The position numbers were made by a program, and so were the translations under genes. From positions 51,805 to 115,804 of the forward strand of contig CAZDDI010000006.1 in assembly GCA_964504195.1 (NCBI GenBank): DNA of 64,000 nt, written 5' to 3'. The stretch is from CAZDDI01 sp964504195 (lineage in GTDB: Bacteria > Chloroflexota > Anaerolineae > B4-G1 > SLSP01). This document shows positions 15,433 to 24,197 of the stretch, piece after piece (the stretch's first letter is position 1; each line of letters starts with the position of its first letter). Under the pieces are notes generated by a model. That model saw only the letters and a list, made by a program, of their open reading frames with translations. It had not been told where the DNA came from and ran no database searches.

Positions 15433-15853
15433 AACACGTTCTCTCTATTGGGCGACGATCTATGAATACTGAGGGGACATTGCTTTTTCACAGCAACTTG
15501 CCATTTAGCAACCCATTACAGCGGGCTTAAGCTACCTATAAAAACGGACCTGAGCTCCTATAAAAAATGTTGCTGTCAGTTGAGATGATCAAGAGCCGTA
15601 GTTGGCTTCGATAGCTTCCACCAGTGACTTTGTAAATTTGCGGCAAATTCCTAACTGTTATTCCCTCCCCGGCGCACACTGGGGAAGCGACGCTAATCCC
15701 AAAGCCGGACAGTTTCTCTGTGCAAGAAAAATGATACATACCCATGCACACCCTTACGCTTGCAATAATAACCCATTTAGTGTAAGATGCAAACGCAGCA
15801 GACTCAAAAAACTGGTTGGCTATTAAATGTAACCATTTTGAGGAGAAAGTATA
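15433..15853. other. Divergent intergenic region with a foldable block
   Basis: The 421-bp gap between the leftward kinase and the rightward membrane protein must hold both promoters. A nested structure can be drawn at 15653-15714: AACTGT pairs with ACAGTT, CCGGC with GCCGG, GGG with CCC and AGC with GCT. No known riboswitch class could be assigned. The rest shows nothing recognisable. Confidence 0.4.
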
Positions 15854-16507
15854 ATGAAAAGTGGATTTTTATTTGGCTTACTTATGATAGCTATTTACAT
15901 CATAAGTGTAATCGCCATCATAGGTATAGCCATAGGCTGCGGCTGGGTGCTGCAGCTCCTGCTACCATTTTCTTTATTCGAAGGGACATTACTCGCCCTG
16001 CTCGCTATGGGAATGTGTTGGGCAATCTGGTCCAAAATAGTACAGGGCTTAATGTCTCCGCTCAACCTCCCGAACAATTTGTATGATGAAGAACTTGATG
16101 AAGATGTGTTTCCGGAAATTCCACAGACCCGCTTCTGGAAAAAGCCACATGCGCGCACCTGGGAGAAATGGATTACCTATACGCTGGCAAACACCATCTA
16201 TGATGCACTGCTGGACTTGCCAGAAGCTACTGCGTCCATGCCCGACCAAGAAGTGCAAGACATGAGTGTCAATTTGGCAGAAGCAGCTATGCACGCGCTA
16301 AAGACAAAGCAAGGTCGCAGCAAACAACTGCGCGTGAACCGAGGTGAATTGGTACAACAAATGGCACGTTTGGGACACCCACCCTACGATGAAGAGATTC
16401 TAGCTCTAACCATCAGAACGGTTAATGAAGAACTAATCTATCTCAACGAGCCGGTGCTTAATGTTATCAAGCATAACCTGTGGCAAGATTTGTCGGATAT
16501 GATATAA
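15854..16507 (+). CDS. Two-span membrane protein of unknown function
   Basis: 217 residues with GAGGAG before the ATG. Two membrane spans occupy residues ~5-32 and ~36-62. The rest is a soluble, probably cytoplasmic, mixed-charge domain that starts with an acidic stretch (YDEELDEDVFPEIP) and is otherwise helical. No motif is recognised. It stands alone between the kinase and the convergent glycerol operon. Confidence 0.6.
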   Translation: MKSGFLFGLLMIAIYIISVIAIIGIAIGCGWVLQLLLPFSLFEGTLLALLAMGMCWAIWSKIVQGLMSPLNLPNNLYDEELDEDVFPEIPQTRFWKKPHARTWEKWITYTLANTIYDALLDLPEATASMPDQEVQDMSVNLAEAAMHALKTKQGRSKQLRVNRGELVQQMARLGHPPYDEEILALTIRTVNEELIYLNEPVLNVIKHNLWQDLSDMI

Positions 16508-16560
16508 ACTTGCGCCGCTGAAGAACCGCACGCCACCAGTCACAAAAGCCCACCAACGAC

Positions 16561-16595
16561 AACACCCGTCTGGGAAATACTCCCAGACGGGTGTT
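16561..16595. terminator. Bidirectional terminator hairpin
   Basis: AACACCCGTCTGGGA (16561-16575) pairs perfectly over 15 bp with 16581-16595 around AATAC. It lies between the ends of the two convergent genes (16507 and 16609) and can serve both. Confidence 0.85.
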
Positions 16596-16608
16596 AACGA
16601 TTTCCCGA

Positions 16609-16983
16609 CTATGCAACTAACAGCGGCATATCCCGGCTGGCGATGACGTTGATGCCCTCGCCCAGCACATTCTCCAGCACGACCTGGTTCATCGTCACCG
16701 GCGCTTGCAGTTCCAGCTCGCGGAGCTGCGCCAGCAGCTCGAAGATGCGCGGCTTAGGGACGGGCGCGGCGGTGTAGACGGGCAGCAGCGGGTGGATGCC
16801 CCCCCGCACGCGCACCGTGCTCGCCACCATCCGGCGCGGATCGGTGAGCTCTTCCTGGACATATTTCTCACCGCGCTTGCAGGTATTCCCCTCTACGCTG
16901 AGGAGCGTTTGCCCTTCACGGGTCACTTCCAACGTACACCCCATCGGGCAGGTGATGCAGATCATTTTTTCAGTGATGGACAT
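16609..16983 (-). CDS. DUF1667 protein of the glycerol operon
   Basis: 124 residues. The N-terminal Cys cluster MICITCPMGCTLEV, followed by GNTCKRGEKY, gives the four-cysteine pattern C-x2-C-x3-C-x(n)-C of DUF1667 proteins, which commonly accompany FAD-linked glycerol-3-phosphate dehydrogenases and probably bind an iron-sulfur cluster. The C-terminal half (VYTAAPVPKPRIFELLAQLREL) matches the family's second part. It is the last gene after the two FAD oxidoreductases and is separated from them by a 19-bp hairpin. It may pass electrons onward. Confidence 0.8.
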   Translation of the reverse strand: MSITEKMICITCPMGCTLEVTREGQTLLSVEGNTCKRGEKYVQEELTDPRRMVASTVRVRGGIHPLLPVYTAAPVPKPRIFELLAQLRELELQAPVTMNQVVLENVLGEGINVIASRDMPLLVA

Positions 16984-17040
16984 TGCGTTTTACCTCTTCA
17001 TATTTGGGTCAAATCTGACGCTTACGTTAAGAGCGTAAAA

Positions 17041-17091
17041 CGTACTGCGTACTGCGTAAGGGAGAAGGCTCTTTACGCAGTACGCAGTACG
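17041..17091. repeat. 19-bp stem hairpin between the oxidoreductase and DUF1667 genes
   Basis: CGTACTGCGTACTGCGTAA (17041-17059) is perfectly inverted at 17073-17091. The same ACGCAGTACGC vocabulary recurs near 26200. In the transcript it would form a strong intercistronic hairpin that could lower expression of the last gene. Confidence 0.8.
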
Positions 17092-17093
17092 CA

Positions 17094-18377
17094 TTATTTC
17101 GGCACCACACTCACTTTTAATTCCTTCGCCTTCCGCACCGCGTCGTACTCTTTCGCCTTGAGCGTGATACTCACCATCTCGCCGGGGCGAGCGTAGCGCT
17201 CGCTCTTCTTGACGATAAGCGTATCGCCATCGGTGACTTGCACGGTGACGGGCTGCTCCAGCGGCTTGGTGACGCGCATTTGTAACATGATGCTATCTTG
17301 CGTGAGCGTTTCGGGATCAATCTGATGCGGCACGACGTAGCGCACATTCTCGCCGGCCCTGGTTGGCACATAGACCGGCTCCAGATTGCAGCAGCCCTGA
17401 GCGAACAGCGCCGCACGCTTGCCCGCCGTGCGCCCGGCGGACGTAACCCAATCCACCAGATCGTAGACGTGGACGACGTTGCCCGCGGCGAAGATGCCGG
17501 GGATATTGGTGGCAAAGCCGTCATCCACATACGGCCCGGCGGTGACAGGATCGAGCGCGACGCCGGCCTTTTGCGAGAGCTCGTTTTCGGGAATCAAGCC
17601 CACAGAGAGCAACAGTGTGTCGCAGGGAATAATCTCCTCGGTGCCGGGGATAAACTGCCACTTATCATCCACCGCCACCGCCTCGATAGCCTCCACACGG
17701 TCTTTGCCGATGATACGCTTGACGGTGTGTTGCAGCTGCAAGGTGATGTCGAAATCGAGCAAACACTGGACGTAGTTGCGGCTCAGGCCGCTGAGGTAGG
17801 GCATCACCTCCAGCACGCGCTCGACTTTGGCACCCTCGAAGGTGAGGCGGCGGGCCATAATCATGCCGATGTCGCCCGATCCCAGGATGACAAAGCGGCT
17901 GCCAGGCATGTAACCTTCGACGTTGACCCAGCGCTGCGCCGTCCCTGCCGTGAAGACGCCTGAGGGACGCGGGCCGGGGATGCGGATCTGCGCGCGGGTG
18001 CGCTCGCGGCAGCCCATCGAGAGCACAATGGACTTGGCGCTGAGCTCCTTGAAGCCTGTGCGCATCCCGGTAGTGTAGACCTTGCGCTCCGGCGTCACAT
18101 CTAGCACAATGGTATCGAGTAGATAATCAATGCCCACCGTTTGCGCCTCGTTGATGAAGCGTTGCGCGTAGCTAGGGCCAGGCAGGTCTTCCTTGAACGT
18201 CTCCACACCGAAGCCGTTGTGGATACACTGGAGTAAAATGCCGCCGAGCTCCAGGTCGCGGTCAATCATCAGCACGTCATCCGCGCCGTGCTTCTTAGCC
18301 TCGATGGCGGCGGCCAGGCCGCCCGGCCCCGCACCGATGACGATGACATCGTAGTGTGATTTGAGTGGGTGGGTCAT
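17094..18377 (-). CDS. FAD/NAD(P)-dependent oxidoreductase (GlpB-like partner)
   Basis: 427 residues. FAD-binding GxGxxG near the N-terminus (DVIVIGAGPGGLAAAIEAKKHGADDV), a second dinucleotide-binding site in the middle (FVILGSGDIGMIMARRL) and the late FAD motif NIPGIFAAGNVVHVYDLVDWV. The C-terminal ~75 residues are a beta-rich tail. The start overlaps the preceding stop by one base (TAATG). With the gene upstream it likely forms an anaerobic-type glycerol-3-phosphate dehydrogenase complex that oxidises glycerol-3-phosphate to dihydroxyacetone phosphate. The exact electron acceptor is not evident. Confidence 0.82.
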   Translation of the reverse strand: MTHPLKSHYDVIVIGAGPGGLAAAIEAKKHGADDVLMIDRDLELGGILLQCIHNGFGVETFKEDLPGPSYAQRFINEAQTVGIDYLLDTIVLDVTPERKVYTTGMRTGFKELSAKSIVLSMGCRERTRAQIRIPGPRPSGVFTAGTAQRWVNVEGYMPGSRFVILGSGDIGMIMARRLTFEGAKVERVLEVMPYLSGLSRNYVQCLLDFDITLQLQHTVKRIIGKDRVEAIEAVAVDDKWQFIPGTEEIIPCDTLLLSVGLIPENELSQKAGVALDPVTAGPYVDDGFATNIPGIFAAGNVVHVYDLVDWVTSAGRTAGKRAALFAQGCCNLEPVYVPTRAGENVRYVVPHQIDPETLTQDSIMLQMRVTKPLEQPVTVQVTDGDTLIVKKSERYARPGEMVSITLKAKEYDAVRKAKELKVSVVPK

Positions 18378-19927
18378 TATGCCACCTCCTTCGTCTTACG
18401 ATATAAGAACTCCGACCCCCCGCCCTTCTTGCTGATCTCCAGCACAGCCTGCCCCAGCTCACGCGCGAGGATTTCGACGACGCGCGGCATATCGAAGCCG
18501 CCGAGGCAGCGGCCCGTGCCGAGCCAGGTGCGGCGCTTGATGGCGTCGTAGGTGGTGGCCGGGATGGGCGCGTGGATTTCGGCGACGATTTCGCCCTCGG
18601 TGACGTACTCGCAGCGGCAGATGATGCGCCCATAGCGCGGATCCTGCGCCACCAGTGCCGCCTGTTCGTCCTTGGTGAGGTGCCGGAACACAGGCCGCAC
18701 CGGGCGGATGGGGTTCCAGTCCGCTTTCTCACGCAAGGTCTCGCCCGCGCCGTGCAGCAGTTCCACCACGCGCTCGGCGATGGCGGGCGCGGCGGTCAGC
18801 GCCGGGGATTCCATGCCGCCGAGGTTGACGAAGCCATCCACCTCCGCCGGAATCTCGATGATGAAGTCGTGATTGTAGTTGATCTCCGGGTTGACACACG
18901 GCGCGTTGCCGCCGGGTCGCAACCCCGCAAAGACAGCAATGACATCCCGCTGCTTGAGGTTTGGCACGAGCTTCAGCGCGCCCGCCCAGATCTCCGCCAT
19001 GCCGGCGGGGGTCACGTCTACGTCGGTCTTGTCCTCGATATTCTCCGCGTTCGGGCCGACGAGCGTATTGCCGTGCAGGGTTGTCGTCACCAAGATGCCC
19101 TTGCTGATCTCGGTGGGCACGGGGAAGAGCACGGTGTTGATCTCCACCTGGTTGCGATCCATGACAAAGTATTCGCCGCGCCGGGGCGTGATCTTGAACT
19201 CCGGGCGCACACCCGCCTTGTGCATCACCTGATCCGCGAAAAGACCAGCGGCATTGACGACCCAGCGGGCGTGAAAGTCACCGGCGGTGGTGTGAATACC
19301 CACAATTTTAGATTTTAGATTTTGGATTTTGGACTCGTCTTCGCGCTCACTCACCTTTTCGCTGACTCGCTGATTCGCTGACTCGCCTTCCCAGATAAAA
19401 TCCAGAAACTCCGTGTTGAGCCGGAGCTCCACGCCGTTCATCACGGCGTTCTCGGCGGCGGCGATGGTCGCCCCCCAGGGATCGCAGATCGCGCCGGTGG
19501 GAATGTGCAGCGCACCGCTCACGTCTGGGTTGATTTGCGGCTCACGTTGACGCATCTCTTCGCCGGAGATGATCTCGGCGGGTACGCCGTTGGCTTGCGC
19601 GCGATCGCGTAGCTGCTCCAGTTTGGCGCATTCCTCCGCGCCGATGGCGACGACGTAAGCCCCCGTCCGCCCGAAGGCAAACTGGAGCTCCTCCGAGAGC
19701 CGATCCCACATCGGATTGGCCTTGACGTTCATCTCGGCCTTGAGCGAGCCGGGGATGGCGTCGTGCCCGGCGTGGACAAGCGCCGAATTCGCCGCCGTCG
19801 CGCCGGTGCAGATGTCGCTCTCTTTCTCGATCCACAGAATGCGCAGATCGTAGCGCGCCAGGGTGCGGGCGGTCATTGCCCCCACAATCCCCGCACCGAT
19901 GATAATGATGTCGTAAGGTTCGTGCAT
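18377..19927 (-). CDS. glpA: FAD-dependent glycerol-3-phosphate dehydrogenase with [2Fe-2S] domain
   Basis: 516 residues from the ATG at 19927, which has GGAGGA five bases upstream; an ATG at 19939 is possible. N-terminal FAD motif DIIIIGAGIVGAMTARTL, DAO-type core with NSALVHAGHD, and a C-terminal BFD-like Fe-S domain with Cys residues in IICRCEYVTEGEI and LGTGRCLGGFD. It oxidises glycerol-3-phosphate made by GlpK just upstream. Odd feature: about 27 residues (19304-19388; ESANQRVSEKVSERED... then SKIQNLKSKI) are encoded by intergenic-type repeat DNA inserted in frame in a surface loop. Confidence 0.85.
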   Translation of the reverse strand: MHEPYDIIIIGAGIVGAMTARTLARYDLRILWIEKESDICTGATAANSALVHAGHDAIPGSLKAEMNVKANPMWDRLSEELQFAFGRTGAYVVAIGAEECAKLEQLRDRAQANGVPAEIISGEEMRQREPQINPDVSGALHIPTGAICDPWGATIAAAENAVMNGVELRLNTEFLDFIWEGESANQRVSEKVSEREDESKIQNLKSKIVGIHTTAGDFHARWVVNAAGLFADQVMHKAGVRPEFKITPRRGEYFVMDRNQVEINTVLFPVPTEISKGILVTTTLHGNTLVGPNAENIEDKTDVDVTPAGMAEIWAGALKLVPNLKQRDVIAVFAGLRPGGNAPCVNPEINYNHDFIIEIPAEVDGFVNLGGMESPALTAAPAIAERVVELLHGAGETLREKADWNPIRPVRPVFRHLTKDEQAALVAQDPRYGRIICRCEYVTEGEIVAEIHAPIPATTYDAIKRRTWLGTGRCLGGFDMPRVVEILARELGQAVLEISKKGGGSEFLYRKTKEVA

Positions 19928-19939
19928 GAAGTCCTCCAT

Positions 19940-21460
19940 CTACTCCTCCACCCACTCGAACGTCCGCTCGACGGCCTTTTTCCACCCCGCGTAAAGCGAT
20001 TCTTTCTGTTCCGCGTCCATCCCAGGCTCGAAGATGTGATCCACGCCCCAGTTCTGGCGCAGCTCGTCCGTATCCTTCCAGAAGCCTACGGCCAGCCCGG
20101 CGGCATAGGCCGCGCCGAGCGCCGTGGTCTCGGTGACGGTGGGCCGCACGACCGGCACGCCCAAAATATCCGCCTGGAACTGCATGAGCAGCGTATTGGC
20201 GACCATGCCGCCATCCACTTTGAGCGCCTTGAGCGCCACGCCGGAATCCTTCTCCATCGCCTCTAGCACATCGCGGGTCTGGTAGGCGGTGGATTCGAGC
20301 GCGGCGCGGCAGATGTGATGCTTGTTGATATAGCGCGTGAGGCCCACCACGACGCCGCGCGCATCGCTGCGCCAGTAGGGGGCGAAGAGGCCAGAAAACG
20401 CCGGGACGATGTACATCCCGCCGGCATCCGCTGCCTCGCGCGCCAGCCCTTCGATTTGCGGGGCGCGGTCGAAGAAGCCGAGGTTATCGCGCAGCCATTG
20501 CACCAGCGCGCCGGTGATGGCGATGGAGCCTTCCAGCGCGTAGACGGCGGGTGCGTCGCCGAACTTGTAGCCGAGTGTGGTGAGCAGGCCGCTCTTCGAG
20601 GGCACAATCTCCGTTCCAGTGTTGAGCAACATGAAGCAGCCCGTCCCGTAGGTATTCTTCGCCTCGCCGGGACTGAAGCAGGTCTGCCCCACGAGCGCCG
20701 CCTGCTGATCGCCCAGGTCGCCGGTGACGGGAATCGCCTCGCCGAAAGGGCCGGTGGTTTCTGTGAAGCCGTAGGGCCGCGCGGCGCTCGAAGGGCGAAT
20801 CTCCGGCAGCATCGCGGCGGGAATCCCCAGCGTCTTGAGGATGTCCGCATCCCATTGCAACGTCTTGAGATCCATGAGCAGCGTGCGGCTGGCATTGGTC
20901 ACATCCGTGATGTGTGCGCCGCCCTGCACACCGCCCGTGAGCTGCCAGATCACCCAGGTATCGGTGGTGCCGAAGAGCGCGTCGCCCTTTGCAGCGGCTT
21001 CCGCCACAGCAGGGACGTTATCCAGCAGCCACTTGAGCTTCGGCCCGGAGAAGTAGGTCGCCAGCGGCAGGCCCACCTGGGCGCGGAAGCGATCCTGCCC
21101 CAGATCGCTCTCGCGGGCGAGCGCGTCGCAGATGCCCTTGGTGCGCGTATCCTGCCAGACGATGGCGTTGTAGAGCGGTTTGCCAGTCTGACGATCCCAC
21201 ACCACCGTCGTCTCGCGCTGATTGGTGATGCCAATGGCAGCGATTTCGCCACTGGGGATGTTGCCCTGCGTGAGCGCCTGGCGGATGACCTTCTGCGTCT
21301 TCTCCCAGATTTCCGCGGGGTTGTGCTCCACCCAGCCGGGCTGCGGGTAGATTTGCTCATGTTCCTCGTAGGCCCAAATCGCGGGCTTGCCGCTATGGTC
21401 AAAGAGAATACAGCGGGTGCCGGTGGTACCTTGGTCTATGGCGGCAATGTATTTGCTCAT
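19940..21460 (-). CDS. glpK: Glycerol kinase
   Basis: 506 residues, the normal length. FGGY-family ATPase: N-terminal phosphate loop AAIDQGTTGTRCILFD, substrate residues in QIYPQPGWVEHNP, ITNQRETTVVWDRQTG, and the second signature KALKVDGGMVANTLLMQFQADILGVPV. It makes sn-glycerol-3-phosphate from glycerol. The ATG at 21460 follows AGGAGG; the open frame upstream is not coding. First gene of the glpK-glpA-oxidoreductase-DUF1667 operon. No glpF transporter gene is seen next to it. Confidence 0.96.
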   Translation of the reverse strand: MSKYIAAIDQGTTGTRCILFDHSGKPAIWAYEEHEQIYPQPGWVEHNPAEIWEKTQKVIRQALTQGNIPSGEIAAIGITNQRETTVVWDRQTGKPLYNAIVWQDTRTKGICDALARESDLGQDRFRAQVGLPLATYFSGPKLKWLLDNVPAVAEAAAKGDALFGTTDTWVIWQLTGGVQGGAHITDVTNASRTLLMDLKTLQWDADILKTLGIPAAMLPEIRPSSAARPYGFTETTGPFGEAIPVTGDLGDQQAALVGQTCFSPGEAKNTYGTGCFMLLNTGTEIVPSKSGLLTTLGYKFGDAPAVYALEGSIAITGALVQWLRDNLGFFDRAPQIEGLAREAADAGGMYIVPAFSGLFAPYWRSDARGVVVGLTRYINKHHICRAALESTAYQTRDVLEAMEKDSGVALKALKVDGGMVANTLLMQFQADILGVPVVRPTVTETTALGAAYAAGLAVGFWKDTDELRQNWGVDHIFEPGMDAEQKESLYAGWKKAVERTFEWVEE

Positions 21461-21537
21461 AAATGCCTCCTGCAAATTAGGAAGTTTACTCCGATTATAC
21501 TCTCGGCTAAGTTTTTGTCTAACGTTGAACAACAAAA

Positions 21538-21560
21538 CCCCCGACCATGTAGGTCGGGGG
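21538..21560 (-). terminator. Terminator of the subtilase gene
   Basis: CCCCCGACC (21538-21546) pairs with GGTCGGGGG (21552-21560) around ATGTA, 18 bp past the protease stop. Leftward transcription reads into TTTTGTTGTT after the stem. Confidence 0.85.
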
Positions 21561-21577
21561 TAATAAACTCAAAACGG

Positions 21578-24187
21578 TCATGGAATACGTCGTGGAGCTA
21601 TAACATCTTCCGCTAATGTGGGGGGAAGTGGAATGCTCTGAAGCATCCCCGTAGCCCGAAATTCTACATCATCAATAAAAAGATTGCTGTTGAGGGATTC
21701 ATCTGTCTCAACACGGAATTGTAAAGCAACGCTTTGTCCAGCGTAAGCACCAAGATTGACAGAGTGAAGCACCCACCCTCCCGTATTATTAGTTTGACAA
21801 AGATCATAACTAGACACCGCATCCCCATTGACACGCACACTAGCCCGATCAAAGCCACAAACGTCTTCTGAAGCAATCCAACGATAATATGCCAGATAGG
21901 GGTGGCTAGCCGGCACTATGACTTGTTGTTGAATGTAGGAAACATCATTAACCTCACCGCCAAGCCAGACAGCCAGATTACCGCTATGGGGCGAAACCAT
22001 ACCCGGCTCATTAAAACTAACTATGAGCCTCCAATTATGCGAAGAATACTGGGTCCAACCGGTTGCACCTTGCTCAAAATCCCCATTGACAATGAACACC
22101 GGCACGGGAGGGGTAAAATTACGCAGCACCAGCGGCAGGTAAATGTAGCTGGTAACAACGGCAGTTTGCCGCGCGCTCCACGCGGAGCTGTTGCCTCCCG
22201 ATGTAGCCCGCACGCGATAGTGCCAGGTGCCGCCCGGTTTATCTGTGACGCTATACTGTAATCCCGCGCCAGTGTATACCTGCTGCGGCGCAGTGAAATA
22301 GGGAGAGCGGCTTTCTTCCAGAACATAGGCGGTTGCGCCGCCAATCGTGCTCCAAGTGACAATGTAGTCACCGTCACCATCATTGCTCTGAATAGAAAGG
22401 GCGGGCGCAGCAACGCTATAGGCGTTGACCGTAGCGCTGGCTAAACTGCTCCATCCGGTTTGCTGCGTGCCGCTTGTGGCGCGCACCCGATAATACCACA
22501 TTCCGGCAGGCTGCCAGGTAATATCATAGCTGGTCGCGCTGCCCTGATACACCAACGTAGCACCAGTAAAGCCGCTGTTGTTAGCTTCTTCGAGCGTGTA
22601 TCCGGTCGCCAAAGCGCTACCCACCCAGGAAACCGTATAGTTGCCATCGTTATCAGCATTGCTGATAGGGGATAGTATGGGGGTATTGATCACCGTAGTA
22701 CTGCGAGTTGCACTCCAGGCGCTCTCTCCCACCGCATTGCCCGCACGCACGCGATAATACCAGACGCCTTCGGTTTTGCCAGCAATGGCTTGTTGGCTCG
22801 CAGTAGGGGTATAGGTCTGGTTGATCGTGATAAATGTGGCTGAAGTAGATTCTTGCAGCTGATAGCTGGTCGCATTGATTGCATCGCTCCAATCCACCGT
22901 AAAGCTACCGGAAGCCGTGGGGTTGCTAATATCATACAACGTAGGAATGCCGGGCACAGCGACCTGCGCCACCGCTGCTTGCGCATTGATACGCCCCCAG
23001 CCGAAGGCCTGGTCTTTGCCTGCTGCGCCCAGATCAACCGCTGAAGTCTCTATCACCTGGCGCACTTGCGCAACGGTGAGGCTCGGATTGGCCGACCACA
23101 CTAGCGCTGCCAGTCCCGCAACGAAAGGCGCTGCCTGCGACGTACCACTCAAATAACCATAAGTGTCGTTATAGTCGGTGCTATAGATGCTCTGCCCCGG
23201 TGCAGCAATATCCACCTGATTACCCTGCGTTGAAAACGCAGCGCGCGTGTCTGTAGAAGTAGTCGCGGCGACCGCAAAGGCGTTTGCATAAGCGCCAGGA
23301 TAGCTGGGCTGGTTTTGATAGGTGCAACCGTTAGCTGCATAGTTGCTGTCGCCACAGTTGCCCGCTGCAGCCACAATAAGACAGCCTGCTGTGTGCGCGT
23401 TATTAACCGCGTTCTCCAACGTAGCATTATTACTTGGTCCCCCCAGGCTCAGATTGATGACTTTTGCACCGTTTGAGCAGGCCCAAGTAATGCCATTAGC
23501 AACATCCTCTAAATAACCAGAGCCATTGGCATCCAACACCCGCACCGGCATGATGCGCGCGCCCCAAGATACACCTGCCACGCCGCCCCCGTTGTTGGTA
23601 AGAGCTGCGGCGATCCCCGCCACATGCGTCCCATGACCATTGAGGTCTTGCGGGATTGTGTCACCCTCCACAAAATCGTACCCCGCAACGATTTTCGCTG
23701 CCAGGTCGGGATGATCCAGATCCACACCCGTATCCACGATGGCAATCGTCACGCTGTTGTTGCCAGTGGTGATGTCCCAGGCGGCCGGGGCGTTAATCTG
23801 GGGCAGCCCCCACTGCGAGCCATACGACGGATCGTTCGGGGTCAGCTGGATACGGTAGATATAGTTGGGTTCGGCATAATCAATCGCCGCATCAGCATTA
23901 AGCGCCTGCATAATGGCGAGTTCTTCACCCACTGGAACCTGCCATAACTGCACATCGCTAGCATAGAGATTGCTAAGATATTGCGCTCCGTAACGGCTCC
24001 GCACGGTCTGCGCTGTAGCAATGCTTGCGCCAGGGCTGAAGCGCACCAACAGCTCGCCCGGCTTATAGTCACCGCTCACAGGCGGCAGATAAATCGGCGC
24101 AGAGCGCGCCATAGGCTGCGTCGGCATGAACGTCACCCCTAACACTAACAACATCACCATACTGATAATACGAAACCAAACTTTCAT
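21578..24187 (-). CDS. Secreted subtilisin-like (S8) protease with FN3-like repeats
   Basis: 869 residues. Signal peptide MKVWFRIISMVMLLVLGVTF from the ATG at 24187 (AAGGAAGG upstream), an inhibitor-type prodomain, then the S8 domain with Asp152 (IVDTGVDLDHP), His185 (NGHGTHVAG), oxyanion Asn in AAGNCGD and Ser350 (SGTSQAAPFVAG). Three FN3-like modules follow (~460-720), then an IYLPLVLRN motif and a jelly-roll-like C-terminal domain beginning NGDFEQGATGWTQY. It probably degrades extracellular protein. The missing LPxTG and the YLPLVLRN motif leave the mode of surface attachment unclear. Confidence 0.92.
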   Translation of the reverse strand: MKVWFRIISMVMLLVLGVTFMPTQPMARSAPIYLPPVSGDYKPGELLVRFSPGASIATAQTVRSRYGAQYLSNLYASDVQLWQVPVGEELAIMQALNADAAIDYAEPNYIYRIQLTPNDPSYGSQWGLPQINAPAAWDITTGNNSVTIAIVDTGVDLDHPDLAAKIVAGYDFVEGDTIPQDLNGHGTHVAGIAAALTNNGGGVAGVSWGARIMPVRVLDANGSGYLEDVANGITWACSNGAKVINLSLGGPSNNATLENAVNNAHTAGCLIVAAAGNCGDSNYAANGCTYQNQPSYPGAYANAFAVAATTSTDTRAAFSTQGNQVDIAAPGQSIYSTDYNDTYGYLSGTSQAAPFVAGLAALVWSANPSLTVAQVRQVIETSAVDLGAAGKDQAFGWGRINAQAAVAQVAVPGIPTLYDISNPTASGSFTVDWSDAINATSYQLQESTSATFITINQTYTPTASQQAIAGKTEGVWYYRVRAGNAVGESAWSATRSTTVINTPILSPISNADNDGNYTVSWVGSALATGYTLEEANNSGFTGATLVYQGSATSYDITWQPAGMWYYRVRATSGTQQTGWSSLASATVNAYSVAAPALSIQSNDGDGDYIVTWSTIGGATAYVLEESRSPYFTAPQQVYTGAGLQYSVTDKPGGTWHYRVRATSGGNSSAWSARQTAVVTSYIYLPLVLRNFTPPVPVFIVNGDFEQGATGWTQYSSHNWRLIVSFNEPGMVSPHSGNLAVWLGGEVNDVSYIQQQVIVPASHPYLAYYRWIASEDVCGFDRASVRVNGDAVSSYDLCQTNNTGGWVLHSVNLGAYAGQSVALQFRVETDESLNSNLFIDDVEFRATGMLQSIPLPPTLAEDVIAPRRIP

Positions 24188-24197
24188 GTCACCTTCC

